A DNA stretch of 64,000 nt from Conchocele bisecta (Eukaryota > Mollusca > Bivalvia > Lucinida > Thyasiridae), in NCBI GenBank assembly GCA_029237695.1, contig CM055266.1:112671370-112735369 (forward strand). The letters run 5' to 3'. The first letter of the stretch is position 1. Every line of letters starts with the position of its first letter. The position numbers and the translations under genes are program-made. Shown in pieces: positions 10,034 to 20,985 of the stretch. The notes below the pieces were generated by a model that saw nothing but the letters and a program-made list of their open reading frames with translations, had not been told where the DNA came from and did not search any database.

Positions 10034-10686
10034 GGATTACGTAATTTAACACCCTGAATTGAGTTCCATGATATTACGGGTACATTCTAGAGTATATTAC
10101 TGGAGTTGTCGAACCTGAACATTGTTAGGGCTACAATCATGCACGATGTAACTCTGTGGGACTAGAAAGTCATTGTAGTAAGGCAGTTTTTGTATGATCC
10201 AGAAACGTTTTTATCAAATACATTAATCGTAACGTATCTCCATGGGGACATGCAGGTACATATAATTTAGAGATTGTACAGGGATGTTTTTCGGATGCTA
10301 CATCCAGCTTCGTTCTCAATCCAAATGCTCTTTGTCAGTAACAAATTGGAAACTTGTAGCTGACTATATGTTCTGTACCGTTGATCTTGGTTTCCCTTTT
10401 TTCTTCGACAACTTACGGGTCTATCACCGACGTTTCTAGGAGTATTGAACCCTCGTCCGTTATTAGTCTTTGTCAGCTTCCATCAGTTCTTTGACATTTT
10501 TGTCCTAGTGCGTCACATAAATGTATCTGAAGCTTCACTGGTGTTTGGTCGGCTGGGTAACACTTTCAGCGCTGGTGCTACTGGTAAAGCAATATAGTCA
10601 TCGAATCTCAGGAGGATCTTCCTGTATTTGCAGAAAATTGTAGATCCTGATAGTGATACCTTCACTCACAGTTGGGCTGGTTGTAC
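10034..10686. other. Intron, nothing recognised
   Basis: No family word, long palindrome or coding pattern was seen in 650 bases. It is one of the longest stretches free of recognisable repeats in the window. Confidence 0.5.
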
Positions 10687-10988
10687 ATAGAGAATAGTAG
10701 GTTAGTGCCGTGAATGGGAAAAATATCTGGCAAGGCTTAGTAAATGGGATGTGCGAGGCTCTGCCGAGCACATCCCGTTTCCGAGCCGCGCCAGATATTT
10801 TTCCCATTCACGGCACTAACCTGCTATTCTATTTATCCCGTCAACACATACTAATGGCTTTAAAATTCAAAAACATAATCCCAGCCACCGCACATATTCA
10901 TACGCAGTGATTAGGTCGTATTGACTGGATATCAAAATTGTTTCACGGCACCGTGTTTCACGGCACATACGCACTGTGTTGACGGGAT
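10687..10988 (-). repeat. Fam-6 composite, complete, inverted
   Basis: The order is reversed compared with 2939: ATAGAGAATAGTAGGTTAGT and the GTGAATGGG hairpin first, then ACGGCACCGTGTTTCACGGC and CACTGTGTTGACGGGAT. Confidence 0.8.
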
Positions 10989-11060
10989 GCATGTGTGTAG
11001 TCGTTGTATGGATGACAGTAATGTGTCCTTAGTGACTGAATAACAAGCATCGTGAGCTCA

Positions 11061-11369
11061 GTACCCTATTTCACCAACATTGCAGAGTATGCTTATCTTC
11101 CTACATGTAAGTATTGAGGGATAATTGTTCAATTTAAGGATAAATTTATTAATTTTCATTATACTGAATTTATTAAATTATCACAGCCATTTTGGCTGTG
11201 ATAATGTAATAAATTCAGTATAATAATTATGCATACGTTTAATCATAAAATATGTGAAGTCGTTAGTTCTATATGAAATAATGCATTTCTCGAAAAAATA
11301 AATGATTACTCCCTCAAAGTAGACTTTGCTAGATAAGTCTGCTTTGCAATTTTGGTGAAATCGTCTACT
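11061..11369. repeat. Fam-7 foldback MITE
   Basis: A central hairpin TTATCACAGCCATTTTGGCT is flanked by TATACTGAATTTATTA arms. The outer end has CTCCCTCAAAGTAGACTTTG. The left arm is diverged (GAGTATGCTTATCTTCC). Confidence 0.8.
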
Positions 11370-11706
11370 GACCAGACTTCGCGACCGCACGGCTGGCTCA
11401 AGAGCTAATATAAGGCTAGACTCAAACACGGCCAGGTCGGATTTATTAGCATGGGGCCGGTATAGCATTCACCCACATTCCCCAATTTGAAAACAAAGTC
11501 ATTATATCAGTATAAGCTAATTTTTTCCCCTCGATAGTTTTCATTTTCCATCTAGTATTCTATCAATTATACCCTCCCGCAGTTACTCGTTGTAACAGTC
11601 TGCCTGTCCATAATGGATTAACCATTTCCACAAAACACCCTTCCATCTTAGTATATGCAAATGATGTAAATCCTAGTGAGCTTGTTCTTAACGAGCCGTC
11701 TCATCT
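11370..11706. other. Intron, nothing clear
   Basis: GTCTGCCTGTCCATAATGGA here resembles GCCCGCCTGACCATAATGGA at about 12005, and both are followed by 'gcaaatgatgtaga/aat' and 'gagc..ctcat'. These mark a diverged direct repeat pair (11595-11707 and 12000-12115) of unknown type, into which Fam-2 copies are set. Confidence 0.45.
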
Positions 11707-11935
11707 GGGGCCGGTTCCACTAAACTTCGTACGACTAAAATGTTCGTAAGTGCAAATTTAGCATCGTCTGAAAATTTCAATTGATGGATTTATATTTATT
11801 GAGCATAGGCTGCATATAAATGTAAATCCAATGATTGTTTACAAGCAAACATTGTTAATATGAAATTTACGGACTATCATAATTTTTCAATTACGAACAT
11901 TTAAGTCGTACGAAGTTTAATGAAACGAGTCCCAG
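11707..11935. repeat. Fam-2 foldback MITE, loop-deleted
   Basis: Outer arms are intact. The central hairpin is reduced to GAGCATAGGCTGCATATAAA, so one side of the hairpin has been lost. Confidence 0.8.
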
Positions 11936-12214
11936 GATCTACACTAGTTTCATGATTTTATTTTACTAAATTATACTTTTTTCTGATTAATGGAATCGTC
12001 TAACAGCCCGCCTGACCATAATGGATTAACCATGTCAACATAACATACATGTATACGAATATTGGCAAATGATGTAGATTCCGATGAGCCGGCTCATACC
12101 TTTTCATCAGGGCCTGCACCATTTGTCGATGGTTTCATGAATTCTGTTACAAACGCATACTTTTTCGGAATAATTGAATAGCCTTACAATTAACGTAGAA
12201 GAGTCAACTGCAGC

Positions 12215-12301
12215 TAAATCCATCAATTGAAATTTCCAGACGATTCTAAATTTGCACTTACGAACATTTTAGTCGTACGAAGTTTAGTGAAATGACCCCC
12301 T
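12215..12301. repeat. Fam-2 right arm only
   Basis: From AAATCCATCAATTGAAATTT to the terminal AAGTTTAGTGAAATGACCCC. Confidence 0.75.
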
Positions 12302-12381
12302 GATCGAGATACCTCAGCCATGCTGTTTTCAGGGCCCCCTGGAGTTTAAGGGCTCTACTGTACAGATTGGCCGCATTGTCA

Positions 12382-12604
12382 TTTACAGTGAAACCTCGCT
12401 AAACCGGACACCCCGGGAGGTCCCCAGGGTGTCTGGTTTAGCGAGGTTTCACTGTAAATCAGGAATTTGATTATTCCGCGCCATAGTTGTGTGCTATGCG
12501 ATCACGAACAAGCATTATCACCTGAGATAAATGACCAAGAAACCCATCCAACACTATGATCACATACTTGTATTGTTGTCCGGTTTAGAGAGGTTCCACT
12601 GTAC
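12382..12604. repeat. Fam-1 MITE, long form
   Basis: Head hairpin (12385-12453, core CCCGGGAGGTCCCC), then an internal segment with CATAGTTGTGTGCTATGCGA and CCTGAGATAAATGACCAAGA, then a single right terminal arm GTCCGGTTTAGAGAGGTTCC ending CACTGTA. This shows the full structure: one end doubled as a hairpin and the other end single, TA at both sides. Confidence 0.8.
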
Positions 12605-12969
12605 AAGTTTTCTGCAAATGTAATCTCCAAAACGGTACATACATAACATGGTAATATACTTTGTCCATTCTTTCCAGGTTGCATGCTACACTTATCCAAA
12701 CATTCACTATTTCAGCCATTTTTAGAGTGGTCGCTGATGAAGACTTGTATAATATAACACGCCCGACTCGCCCCACACCTTCCCACACATACAAAAATGT
12801 TCCCATTCGCTAGATTATCAAATATTTTCAATCACGACAATTACGTCATTAAGCTCCAATGAATGTTGAGACAGCTGTGTGCATGCTATCGAAATAGCTC
12901 CCGTAGTTTGTGTACTGTCTTCTTTGTAATATTTAAGCGCAGTTTTGCTAAAAGCGGTACCTGTGCTTG
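12605..12969. other. Intron, nothing recognised
   Basis: No shared words were found. GCTTGCTACGGAGCACCGCA at its right edge is the left terminus of the Fam-9 element that follows. Confidence 0.5.
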
Positions 12970-13395
12970 CTACGGAGCACCGCAGGGGACGTAGCATTCT
13001 TTTTTTTTATTAATTCGTTCCCACGAAATAACAATTCGTTCCCTCAATTTAACAATTCGTTCCCACGAATTAACAATTCGCTCACGAATTTACAATTCGT
13101 TCCTCAATTTAACAATTCGTTCCCACGAAATAACAATTCGTTCCCACGGGAACGAATTGTTAATTCATGGTAACTAATTGTTATATCGTGTGAACGAAAT
13201 GTTAGTTCGAAGGAACGAATTGTTAAATTGAGGGAACGAATTATCATTTCGTGGGAACGAAATTGTTAATTCGAGGGAACAAATTGTTATATCGTGGGAA
13301 TGAATTGTTAATTCGAGGGAACGAATTGTTAATTCGAGGGAACGAATTGTTAATTCGAGGGAACGAATTGTTATTTCGTGGGAACGAATTAATAG
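12970..13395. repeat. Fam-9 minisatellite-bodied element, copy 1 (right end missing)
   Basis: The left terminus TACGGAGCACCGCAGGGGAC is followed by a T run and then about twenty units of a 17-18-base word in two orientations: 'aattcgttcccacgaatt aac' to about 13150 and its complement from there. The unit is itself near-palindromic. The array ends GGGAACGAATTAATAGG with no matching CCCTGCGGGGCTCCG end. Open frames reading NNSFPR repeats arise from the unit. Confidence 0.8.
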
Positions 13396-13933
13396 GAAAT
13401 AATTTGGGTTTATTCATATTTGTACTTTTACTTGTTGATATTCTATTCATTACTCGCTTTGTAGGACATAATAGCAATATAGGTAGTGGATTAAGTTCAA
13501 TCACGCAAATAAAGTATTTAGCTCACTGATCGTTCCAGGGCGGTTCTATTGCTGGCGTGTATCTTTGTAATGTGTTTACTTGTCCTGTGAATTTCGCTAC
13601 GTGCGCTTTATCCTATTATATTTTCACCATCTCAGTCGGTTAAAGATATTTGTTTATGAGTGAGTAATAACTGTAATCCACTGACAGTGATTACATCAAA
13701 AAATATTTGTTCACGTTATCGATTTTTAATACGATAGTAAAACGTGTATTGTCAAATTTACTTACATTGTGTTATAACCCCACAATTCACCGTGTATAAA
13801 TGCCAGCATAGGCAGTATAACACTCATAAAGTAAAACCGCCGTGTTGATGCCACGTATGTTTTGTTTGGTATGTTTTGCCACATTAAACGCATAAAAACT
13901 AAACACGAACGAACAAACAGTGTCCTGTAGAAA
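13396..13933. other. Intron, nothing recognised
   Basis: AT-rich sequence. A short GTGTAGTGTAGTGTAGTGTT run begins the inverted repeat described next. Confidence 0.5.
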
Positions 13934-14020
13934 CAATCAACGTGTAGTGTAGTGTAGTGTTAATTTCACCTGGCAATGTCGGCTTTCAATCGACAAATTG
14001 TTTTCGATCTTGCACTTATG

Positions 14021-14483
14021 TACGATGAAACCTCTCTAAACTGAATACCCTGGGGACGTCCCCAGGGTGTTCAGTTTAGAGAGGTTTCACTGTAAATCTG
14101 GGGCCCGTTTCACTAAACTTCGTACGACTAAAATGTTCGTAAGTGCAAATTTAGGATCGTCTGGGAATTTCAATTCATGGATTTACATTTATTGAGCATA
14201 GGCTGCATATGCAGCCTATGCTCTATAAATGTAAATCCAATAATTGTTTACAAGAAAACATTGTTAATATGAAATTTACAGACTATCATAATTTTACACT
14301 TACGAACATTTTAGTCGTACGAAGTCTAATGAAACGGCCCCAGGCATTTGATCATTCTGAGCCATAGATGTATCCTATGAGATCATGAATAGGCATTGCC
14401 ACCTGAGATAAATGACCAAGAAACTCATCAAGATTGAGATCACTGATGTTTCCTTGGTGTCCGGTTTAGAGAGGTTCCAATGT
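14021..14483. repeat. Fam-1 long form interrupted by Fam-2
   Basis: The head hairpin (14021-14094) is followed by Fam-2 at 14100-14342. The Fam-1 internal segment then resumes (GGCATTTGATCATTCTGAGC) and ends at GTCCGGTTTAGAGAGGTTCC. Fam-2 therefore inserted into an existing Fam-1 copy. Confidence 0.8.
14100..14342. repeat. Fam-2 foldback MITE, nested in Fam-1
   Basis: Full-length: ends GGGGCCCGTTTCACTAAACT and GTCTAATGAAACGGCCCC, central hairpin GGCTGCATATGCAGCC. Confidence 0.85.
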
Positions 14484-14550
14484 CCATACTTTCTAATTAA
14501 ACTGGTCAGCGGAAAAGGAAACATAAGTCCAAAATAATGAACTTACATTT

Positions 14551-14752
14551 ACAGTGGAACCCCTCTTAACCGGACACTTGGGAACATATGGATGTTTTCA
14601 TTAGATGTGTCTCGCTGTTATGTATCTCTGATTACCATGACTTTTCATGATTGCAAAACACTAGAATGTGTCGTAAAGAGCTCATATGTCTGATTTACAG
14701 TGGAACATCTACAAACCGGACGCACTGGGGACCTCCCAGGGTGTCTGGTTTC
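14551..14752. repeat. Fam-1 variant B
   Basis: Ends as Fam-1, but the internal segment differs: GGATGTTTTCATTAGATGTG, TCTCGCTGTTATGTATCTCT, TTGCAAAACACTAGAATGTG. The same variant is at 16718 and 22811. Confidence 0.7.
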
Positions 14753-14873
14753 CAATAATCATGTATGTTCATGAATGCAAATCACACGAACCTCAACCTG
14801 AGATATGCCGTGAAATATGTCACCAATGACGTCAACAACTACATTTATTTTTTTATTTGTTTTCATTTTGTTC

Positions 14874-15021
14874 ACTGAAAATCGCAATTAAATAAATAAA
14901 AACAATTTATTTCATCATACATCATCTAGGACATGTGATAAAAAATGAAAAAGAAAAGTTTTCTTTTTCATTTTTTATGATGAAATAAAAAAAAATCTTT
15001 TTATTTAATTGCGATTTACAG
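14874..15021. repeat. A/T-rich palindrome
   Basis: Arms begin CTGAAAATCGCAATTAAATA and end in TATTTAATTGCGATTTACAG around GAAAAGTTTTC. No second copy was noticed. Confidence 0.7.
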
Positions 15022-15041
15022 AATTTACTTGGAAAAACAAC

Positions 15042-15286
15042 AGGGGCCGTTTCACTAAACTTCTTACGACTAAAATGTTCGTAAGTGCAAACCTATGATA
15101 GTCTGTAAATTTTACATTAACAATGTTTTCTTGTAAACAATTATTGGATTTACATTTATTGAGCATAGGCTGCATAAGCAGCCTATGCTCAATAAATGCA
15201 AATCCATCAATTGAACTTTCCAGACGATTCCAAATTTGCACTTACAAACATTTTAGTCGTACAAAGTTTAGTGAAACGGACCCCAG
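15042..15286. repeat. Fam-2 foldback MITE
   Basis: Full-length with the TGCATAAGCAGC loop. It is almost identical to the copies at 17229 and 59590 (shared substitutions CTTCTTACGACT and TTGAACTTTCCAGA), so these form a subfamily. Confidence 0.85.
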
Positions 15287-15572
15287 TACATGTGCATAAA
15301 GTGTAAAATTATAAAGACATGCATTGATTATGAATATCTCATATTTGGCTTACAATGTTTGGGTGGGTGTTTCTGCTCGTTGTTTGTATTGCGATGAGTT
15401 AACCCCCCCCCCCCCCACCCTTCTCCATCGCACTCTTGACATCGCATCCATCACACCCGAGTGGAGAGGTTTCACTGTACATAAGTGCAAGATCGAATAA
15501 GATTTTTCAAATGAAAGCCGACATTGCCAGGTGAAATTAACACTACACTACACGTTGATTGTGTCAAATATA

Positions 15573-15690
15573 TGCAGTTGTTATTTCTATATGAAATAAT
15601 GCATTTCAGGAAAAATAAATGATTACCCCCTCAAAGTATACTTTGCTAGATAAGTATACTTTGCAATTTTAATTAAATCGGCTACTGGAT
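15573..15690 (+). repeat. Fam-7 right half
   Basis: From ATATATGCAGTTGTTATTTC to CAATTTTAATTAAATCGGCT; the central hairpin and left arm are missing. Confidence 0.7.
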
Positions 15691-15817
15691 TTTACTTTAA
15701 AACTGCGTATATGACACGAAAAAATAACAAAGCTTCCGAAATCCTTTGTGCTTTCTAGATTAATAATGTATTTAAAGTAATTAATTAGCATTGTCTAGAT
15801 TGAAACAACTTTCTTCA

Positions 15818-16254
15818 TTATAGGAATGAATGGCCTTTTTGTGGAATTTATCGGGGTATAAGCTTGGAAAAGTCGCGGGAATACTGGACGAAGTGATAAA
15901 AAAATACAATTTTCGAAAAAAAAAAAAAAAAAAAAAAAATAATAGTTTTTTTTATTTTTTGAAAATTGTAATTTGTTAAGGCCTCGTCCAGTATTCCCGC
16001 GACTTTTCCAAGTTTATATCCCCGACAAATTCAACAAAAATGCCATTCATTCCTTATAATTCCAGCATTTGAAATAAATTCATCAGGAAAATGTGTTTAT
16101 TTTCCGTTTTCTTAATAATTATTTTAACTGCGCCTCACGGTTACGGAAAGTAGTTCGGCATGGGAGTTTACTGGGATATAAACTTTGGACAGAGACTTGC
16201 TACGGACCAATCAAATGTTAGGGAATTGTGTAAATATTTTTGTGCTGAAATTAT
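15818..16254 (+). repeat. Fam-5 hairpin element with expanded A/T loop
   Basis: Same arms and tail as 4444, but the hairpin loop (about 15893-15980) is replaced by ATACAATTTTCGAAAAAA, a long A run, a T run and GAAAATTGTAATTTGTT. The loop is thus itself a second, A/T hairpin. Confidence 0.8.
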
Positions 16255-16574
16255 TCTCTGGATACAACCACATATGATCTGAGAATGTACTATTTGCCAT
16301 ACCTTATTCATGGTGTAGTTTGAAATGTTGGAACACACAGCCATGCACACTATGTGCATGTGTTATGCAATTTCATCAATTGGGTGGAATTCCGTGGTTA
16401 AGTACTAATTAACTAATTAACAGACGTTCTATTTAGTTTCCCGCAAATTGTTAATTCGTTGCCATGGTGCACTGTCTAAGGAAATTTTTGCTTTTAGTAT
16501 TATACCCTTATATTTGAGTGTGTTACGGAAGGTTTATGTCCCGTTGCTAACAGCATCCGTGACTTGAGATGCGG
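16255..16574. other. Intron, nothing recognised
   Basis: No family words or palindromes over 20 bases. Confidence 0.5.
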
Positions 16575-17000
16575 TTTTGATTAGAGAAATTGAGCTTATG
16601 GGTTTTGTGGCCAGTGAAGATCCAGATCAGCCTGTGCATCCGCACAGTCTGATCAGAATACGCACTACATGTTCGGCATTCCATCACACCCGGCATGCTG
16701 CTACAGGAACAAGGAATAATAAGTGGAACCCCTCTAAACCGGACACTCGTGAAAATATGGATGTTTACCTTAGATCTGTTTCGCTGTTATGTATATCTGA
16801 TTACAATGACTTTTCATGAGTGCAAAACACTAGAATGTGTCATAAAATGTTTGCTCATAGGTCTGATTTAAAGTGGAACATCTCCAAATCGGTTTTATCA
16901 GTCTACACGAGTGTGCTACTCAATTAGGAGCTACACTGGTCGCGGGTTCCATAAACACAATTCCGTCAGCCACAGCCGTAAATAATATGATTGTCTGGTT
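16575..17000 (+). repeat. Fam-12 interrupted by Fam-1 variant B
   Basis: Left part 16575-16700 (TTGAGCTTATGGGTTTTGTG, GATCCAGATCAGCCTGTGCA). The right part resumes about 16900 (GTGTGCTACTCAATTAGGAG, TCAGCCACAGCC). A Fam-1 variant lies between, so Fam-12 is the older insertion. Confidence 0.65.
16718..16893. repeat. Fam-1 variant B, nested
   Basis: AGTGGAACCCCTCTAAACCG at the left and AAAGTGGAACATCTCCAAAT at the right. The right-hand hairpin is truncated. Confidence 0.7.
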
Positions 17001-17039
17001 TTATAATCCTCAGATATGTTCCGTAGTGCTCATAATTTA

Positions 17040-17222
17040 CGCATCTGCGTAAAATGTTTCAGTTCGGAACATACACCGGTTTTCTGACGAGATGCCATTC
17101 CGCTCTACCAAAAGATATCGTATTTATACGCATTTCACATCCAATAAGTTTCTTGCGGCGGTTACTAGACGAAAATTTGGTTATACATTATTTTCTACAT
17201 ACAGCTGAATGATAATTCCTAA
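17040..17222 (+). repeat. Fam-20 fragment
   Basis: It shares CACCGGTTTTCTGACGAGAT, GCGGCGGTTACTAGACGAAA and CAGCTGAATGA with the region 46385-46785 and, in part, with 44505-44592. Confidence 0.5.
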
Positions 17223-17228
17223 GGAATC

Positions 17229-17473
17229 AGGGGGCCGTTTCACTAAACTTCTTACGACTAAAATGTTCGTAAGTGCAAACCTATAATAGTCTGTAAATTT
17301 TACATTAACAATGTTTTCTTGTAAACAATTATTGGATTTACATTTATTGAGCATAGGCTGCATAAGCAGCCTATGCTCAATAAATGCAAATCCATCAATT
17401 GAACTTTCCAGACGATTCCAAATTTGCACTTACGAACATTTTAGTCGTACGAAGTTTAGTGAAACGGACCCCT
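17229..17473. repeat. Fam-2 foldback MITE
   Basis: Full-length and nearly identical to 15042-15286. Confidence 0.85.
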
Positions 17474-17579
17474 GGCTCGTATTGCAACGTGAAAACTTTA
17501 CGTTAGCATCAACAGTGAGTGAATTTCGGATTAACTTATGCTCCAGCCCAGGCGCAAATGATAAGAAAATACAGTGTAA

Positions 17580-18337
17580 ATACAGTGGAATCTCTCCAAA
17601 CCGGACACCGTGGGAGGTTCCTATGGTGTCCGGTTTGGAGATGTTCCACTGTAAATCAGACATTTGAGCACTTAAGCACACATTCTACTGTCTGTTCCAC
17701 GTTTTGCTGCCGACGATCTTTTGGCCATTAAACACAATAAATCTTACAAATATTTAAATGTAAGTATATCTACTTTTTCATCAATAACAAAAAAATCACC
17801 CTCCCCAAAATGTTTGGTGAAATTCCATAAAATATTGATTTTATTGAGAAAAAAATTAGATTTTTTTAAATATTTTTTTATTTGTTGTTGACCGATTTAC
17901 AAAATACTGAAAACTTGTTTTCTTAGTTACATCATTTACAAGCTATCTAGCCATGTTTCGGAGTAAATTTCCAAAATGTTTCGTTGTTTTACTCCTCCCA
18001 CACCTCTTCCACCTCTTCCACCTCTTCCCCCCCCCACCCCCCCCCCATGTTAAATTCCCATTTTCGTTATAAAATCAATATTTTATGGAATTTCACCAAA
18101 CAAAATATTTTGGGGAGGGTGACATTTTTGTTATTGGTGAAAAAGTACTTACATTTAAATATTTTTAAAAGTAATGTGTTTAATAGCCAAAATTTTCGTC
18201 GGCAGAAAAACGTGGAACTGACAGTAGTGTTTGCAATCACGAAAAGTCGTTGTATTTAGAGATCCATAACAGCGACACACATTTAAAGTAAACATGTACA
18301 TTTCCCCGAGTGTCCGGTTTAGAGGGGTTCCATTGTA
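17580..18337. repeat. Fam-1 variant B interrupted by Fam-4
   Basis: The head hairpin (17580-17655, core GTGGGAGGTTCC) and CATTTGAGCACTT...CACATTC precede the insertion. GTGTTTGCAATCACGAAAAG and the far arm GTGTCCGGTTTAGAGGGGTT follow it. The host motif ACACATTCTAGTGTTTTGCA, intact in other copies, is split exactly at its TA. Confidence 0.75.
17686..18225. repeat. Fam-4 TA-flanked MITE, nested
   Basis: Terminal repeats CTGTCTGTTCCACGTTTTGC and AAAACGTGGAACTGACAG are each flanked by TA, duplicated from the Fam-1 host. Inside are inverted copies of TACTTTTTCATCAATAACAA and AACATGGCTAGATAGC-like words. The TA duplication and ends indicate Tc1/mariner-superfamily mobilisation. No transposase. Confidence 0.8.
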
Positions 18338-18639
18338 CTGCAGACCCCGTGATAGGTTCAATGTTGGTATTTCAAATATGCATGTCCTGGAGTTTTTGCC
18401 AATTTGAAAACGTTACTTATAACTTGTAGTAACGATTCGGAATGTTAATGGCTTCTCTACATGTAGTAGCACACGTTGATACGTTAGGCGACACATGCTG
18501 TCAAATACACGCTCCGTACCAGATAATGTATCTATTGAATAGTTGAAGGTGTGTACACGACCGCATGCGCTAATATTGCCAATATTTGTCTTCATTTTGT
18601 TTTCCAAAATATTTGTATAATGTGCTTTGGTTTAAATTA

Positions 18640-18790
18640 AGCATATCGCTTGGCTGAGCCTGAGCTGTAGTACAGCTCATGCTCAGCCAGTCAATATACT
18701 TGATTATTCATAATTGAGATTGGCAATATATGTTTAGAAGGTTGATATTTGGGCAAGATTAACGCAGACTTTTGCGTATGTATCTGCTAT
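18640..18790. repeat. Fam-13 copy
   Basis: Hairpin GCCTGAGCTGTAGTACAGCT followed by GATTGGCAATA, GTTGATATTTGGGCAAGATT and AACGCAGAC. Confidence 0.65.
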
Positions 18791-18970
18791 TTTAGAGTGG
18801 GAGATGGTCGGAAGTCTTCTATACCCGGACGATTTGAAGGCGTTCGTAACTTGGTTTATATTGTATGTGTGTTCAATATGGCTTTAGCTACTAGTATATA
18901 ATACTAAATATGGGCCATCACCATTGGTTTACGATATATAATCTAACCATGTATTTGTCATAATCAACTA

Positions 18971-19480
18971 TTGTCTGTTCCGCGTTTTTCTGCCGACGAA
19001 CTTTTAGCTATTAAACACGTTAACTCTAAAAAAAGAATTAATGTAAGTACTTTTTCATCAATAACAAAACAGTCACCATCCCCAAAAATAAGTATTTGAT
19101 GCAATTCCATCAAATATTGATTGTATTGCGAAAAAACGGCTGTCCTATGGGTAGTTAACATGGTGGCTAAAAATAGATCTTTTTTAAATAATTTGTATTT
19201 GTAGACCGATTTTCAAAATCTAACTTTTGTTTTCTTATTTACATCATTTCCGAGCTATCTCGCCAGGTTTCGGAGACAATTTCTAAAATTGTTTGTTTTT
19301 CGACCTCCTGGTCAAATTTTGCAATAAAATCAATATTTTATGGAATTTCATCAAATAAACAAAAATGGGAGGGTGACTTTTGTGTTATTGATCAAAAAGT
19401 ACTTACATTTAAATATTTTTTACATTTAATATGTTTAATAACCAAAGGTTCGTCGGCAGCCAAACGTGGAACAGACAGTA
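18971..19480. repeat. Fam-4 MITE
   Basis: Ends TTGTCTGTTCCGCGTTTTTC and CCAAACGTGGAACAGACAG with TA at both sides. Inner inverted arms as at 17686. Confidence 0.8.
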
Positions 19481-19765
19481 GTTTCCTTGTTAGTGTGGAT
19501 GTTGTGGGAAATACCTTCATAATTTAAACCATTCTGCTCTGGATCTGCACTAATTAAAATATGTGTTTAATTATTGTTAAGAAAGATAAATTCCGTGTGC
19601 CATTACTACCCTGGTGGAGGCTTAAACGTCAGGCGCTGGTATTGAAACTACGTCACATAACAAACATGTTCGTAATGTGTGTTTGTTTTGAACAAATGTA
19701 TGCTAGAAAATGATGTCAATGATAGTAGCATGCTTGTGAAGTAGAGCAGTAAGTAATCAATGGAC

Positions 19766-20002
19766 CAGGGCCCGTTTCACTAAACTGTGTACGACTAAAC
19801 TGTTCGTAAGTGCCAATTTAGGATCGTCTGTAAATTTCAATTGATGGATTTACATTTATTGGGCATAGGCTGCATATGCAGCCTATGCTCAATAAATGTA
19901 AATCCAATAAGTATTTACAAGAAAACGTTGTTAATTTACCGACTATCATAATGTTGCACTTACGAACAGTTTAGTCGCGAAGTTTAGTGAAACGGCCCCC
20001 TG
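19766..20002. repeat. Fam-2 foldback MITE
   Basis: Full-length apart from a short deletion in the right terminus (GTTTAGTCGCGAAGTTTAGT). Confidence 0.85.
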
Positions 20003-20224
20003 GTTCTGCAAGCAAACTCTTTCTATGGCATAACACATCTGAATTGTTTGTTTACCGATTAGATTTTATTATACCGCGCATGAATATTTGGCTAAGTTTA
20101 ATGTTATAATGTTAGCAACAAATGCTGCTCCCACGAGTTACACTGGTCATAAATACAAGTCCTTCTTTGCCATCATGCCTACCATGTCTGTTACTGGAGC
20201 AAGATTTATATGATTTATTTACAG

Positions 20225-20415
20225 TGTATCTCCTGATCAAATAGCACACTCCAGATATATGTTGATTGTAAGAGGTATAACTGGTGTTCCATGGATGTAA
20301 TGGCGAACAGCGCAGATCCTGATCAGACTGTGCGGAAGCACAGTCTGATCTGGATCTACACTGGTCGCAAGCCCATAAGCCCCATTTATCCAGTCACAGC
20401 CACATATTCCTACCA
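20225..20415 (-). repeat. Fam-12 repeat
   Basis: GATCAAATAGCACACTCCAG, the hairpin GATCAGACTGTGCGGAAGCA and CCATTTATCCAGTCACAGCC are all present. This is one of the more complete minus-orientation copies. Confidence 0.75.
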
Positions 20416-20688
20416 GTAACTGCCGTTGTAACCTTCCTCTCCAATTAGCTGAGCCAGGCATCTCTACCTTATAATATGAAATGGCGCAAATCGCCAAATG
20501 CAATTTATGCTAATCTGCCTAAATTCAATTAGATGGCGTCGTGTTGGAAGCAGACATACAATCGCAGATCGTGAGGAATTGTGTCTTGTCACCTCCGCGA
20601 ACAATGTACTACGTGTCTGTCTGTGTATCATGACCAACTTCCATGTATATTTCATAACACATGTTATTAAAATGATAGCATGTATACT

Positions 20689-20720
20689 GTCTCTATCTCT
20701 TTCTCTCTCCAGCCCCATCT

Positions 20721-20761
<41 letters not shown>

Positions 20762-20985
20762 TCTCTCCCTCCCTCCTCCTCTCTCTCTCTCTCCTCCTCC
20801 CTCCCTCCCTCCCTCTCTCCCTCCTCCCTCCCTTTCTCTTATCTCTCTCTCTCTCTCTCTCTCATATCTCACTCCCTCCTTCTCTCTCTTTTTATTTCCC
20901 TCTCTCTCCTTCTCGCTCTCTCTCTCTCTCACTCCCTCCTTCTCTCTGTCTCTTTCTTTCCCTCTCTCTCCCTCTCTTGCTGTTT
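20689..20985. repeat. (CT)n/(CCT)n polypyrimidine tract
   Basis: About 300 bases almost wholly of CT and CCT/TTCT words, with only a few purines. It reads as long serine/leucine/proline frames on one strand and Arg/Glu frames on the other, which are artefacts. Mirror symmetry makes it a candidate for triplex (H-DNA) formation. Confidence 0.9.

Larger units (their letters stand above)
13934..15561. repeat. Compound element bounded by ~105-bp inverted repeats
   Basis: The left repeat (13934-14040: CAATCAACGTGTAGTGTAGT, GAAATTAACAC complement, GGCAATGTCGGCTTTCA) matches the complement of 15460-15561 (AAGCCGACATTGCCAGGTGA, CACTACACGTTGATTG). Both inner edges run into Fam-1 arms. Inside lie the Fam-1/Fam-2 nest, a Fam-1 variant, an A/T palindrome, a second Fam-2 copy and a C14 run. 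It may be one large foldback transposon or an inverted duplication. Confidence 0.6.

Noticed and set aside
13020..13395. Possible repetitive protein (NNSFPR repeats) or CRISPR-like array
   Set aside because: Units have no unique spacers, are palindromic, and give open frames on both strands; this is the Fam-9 minisatellite.
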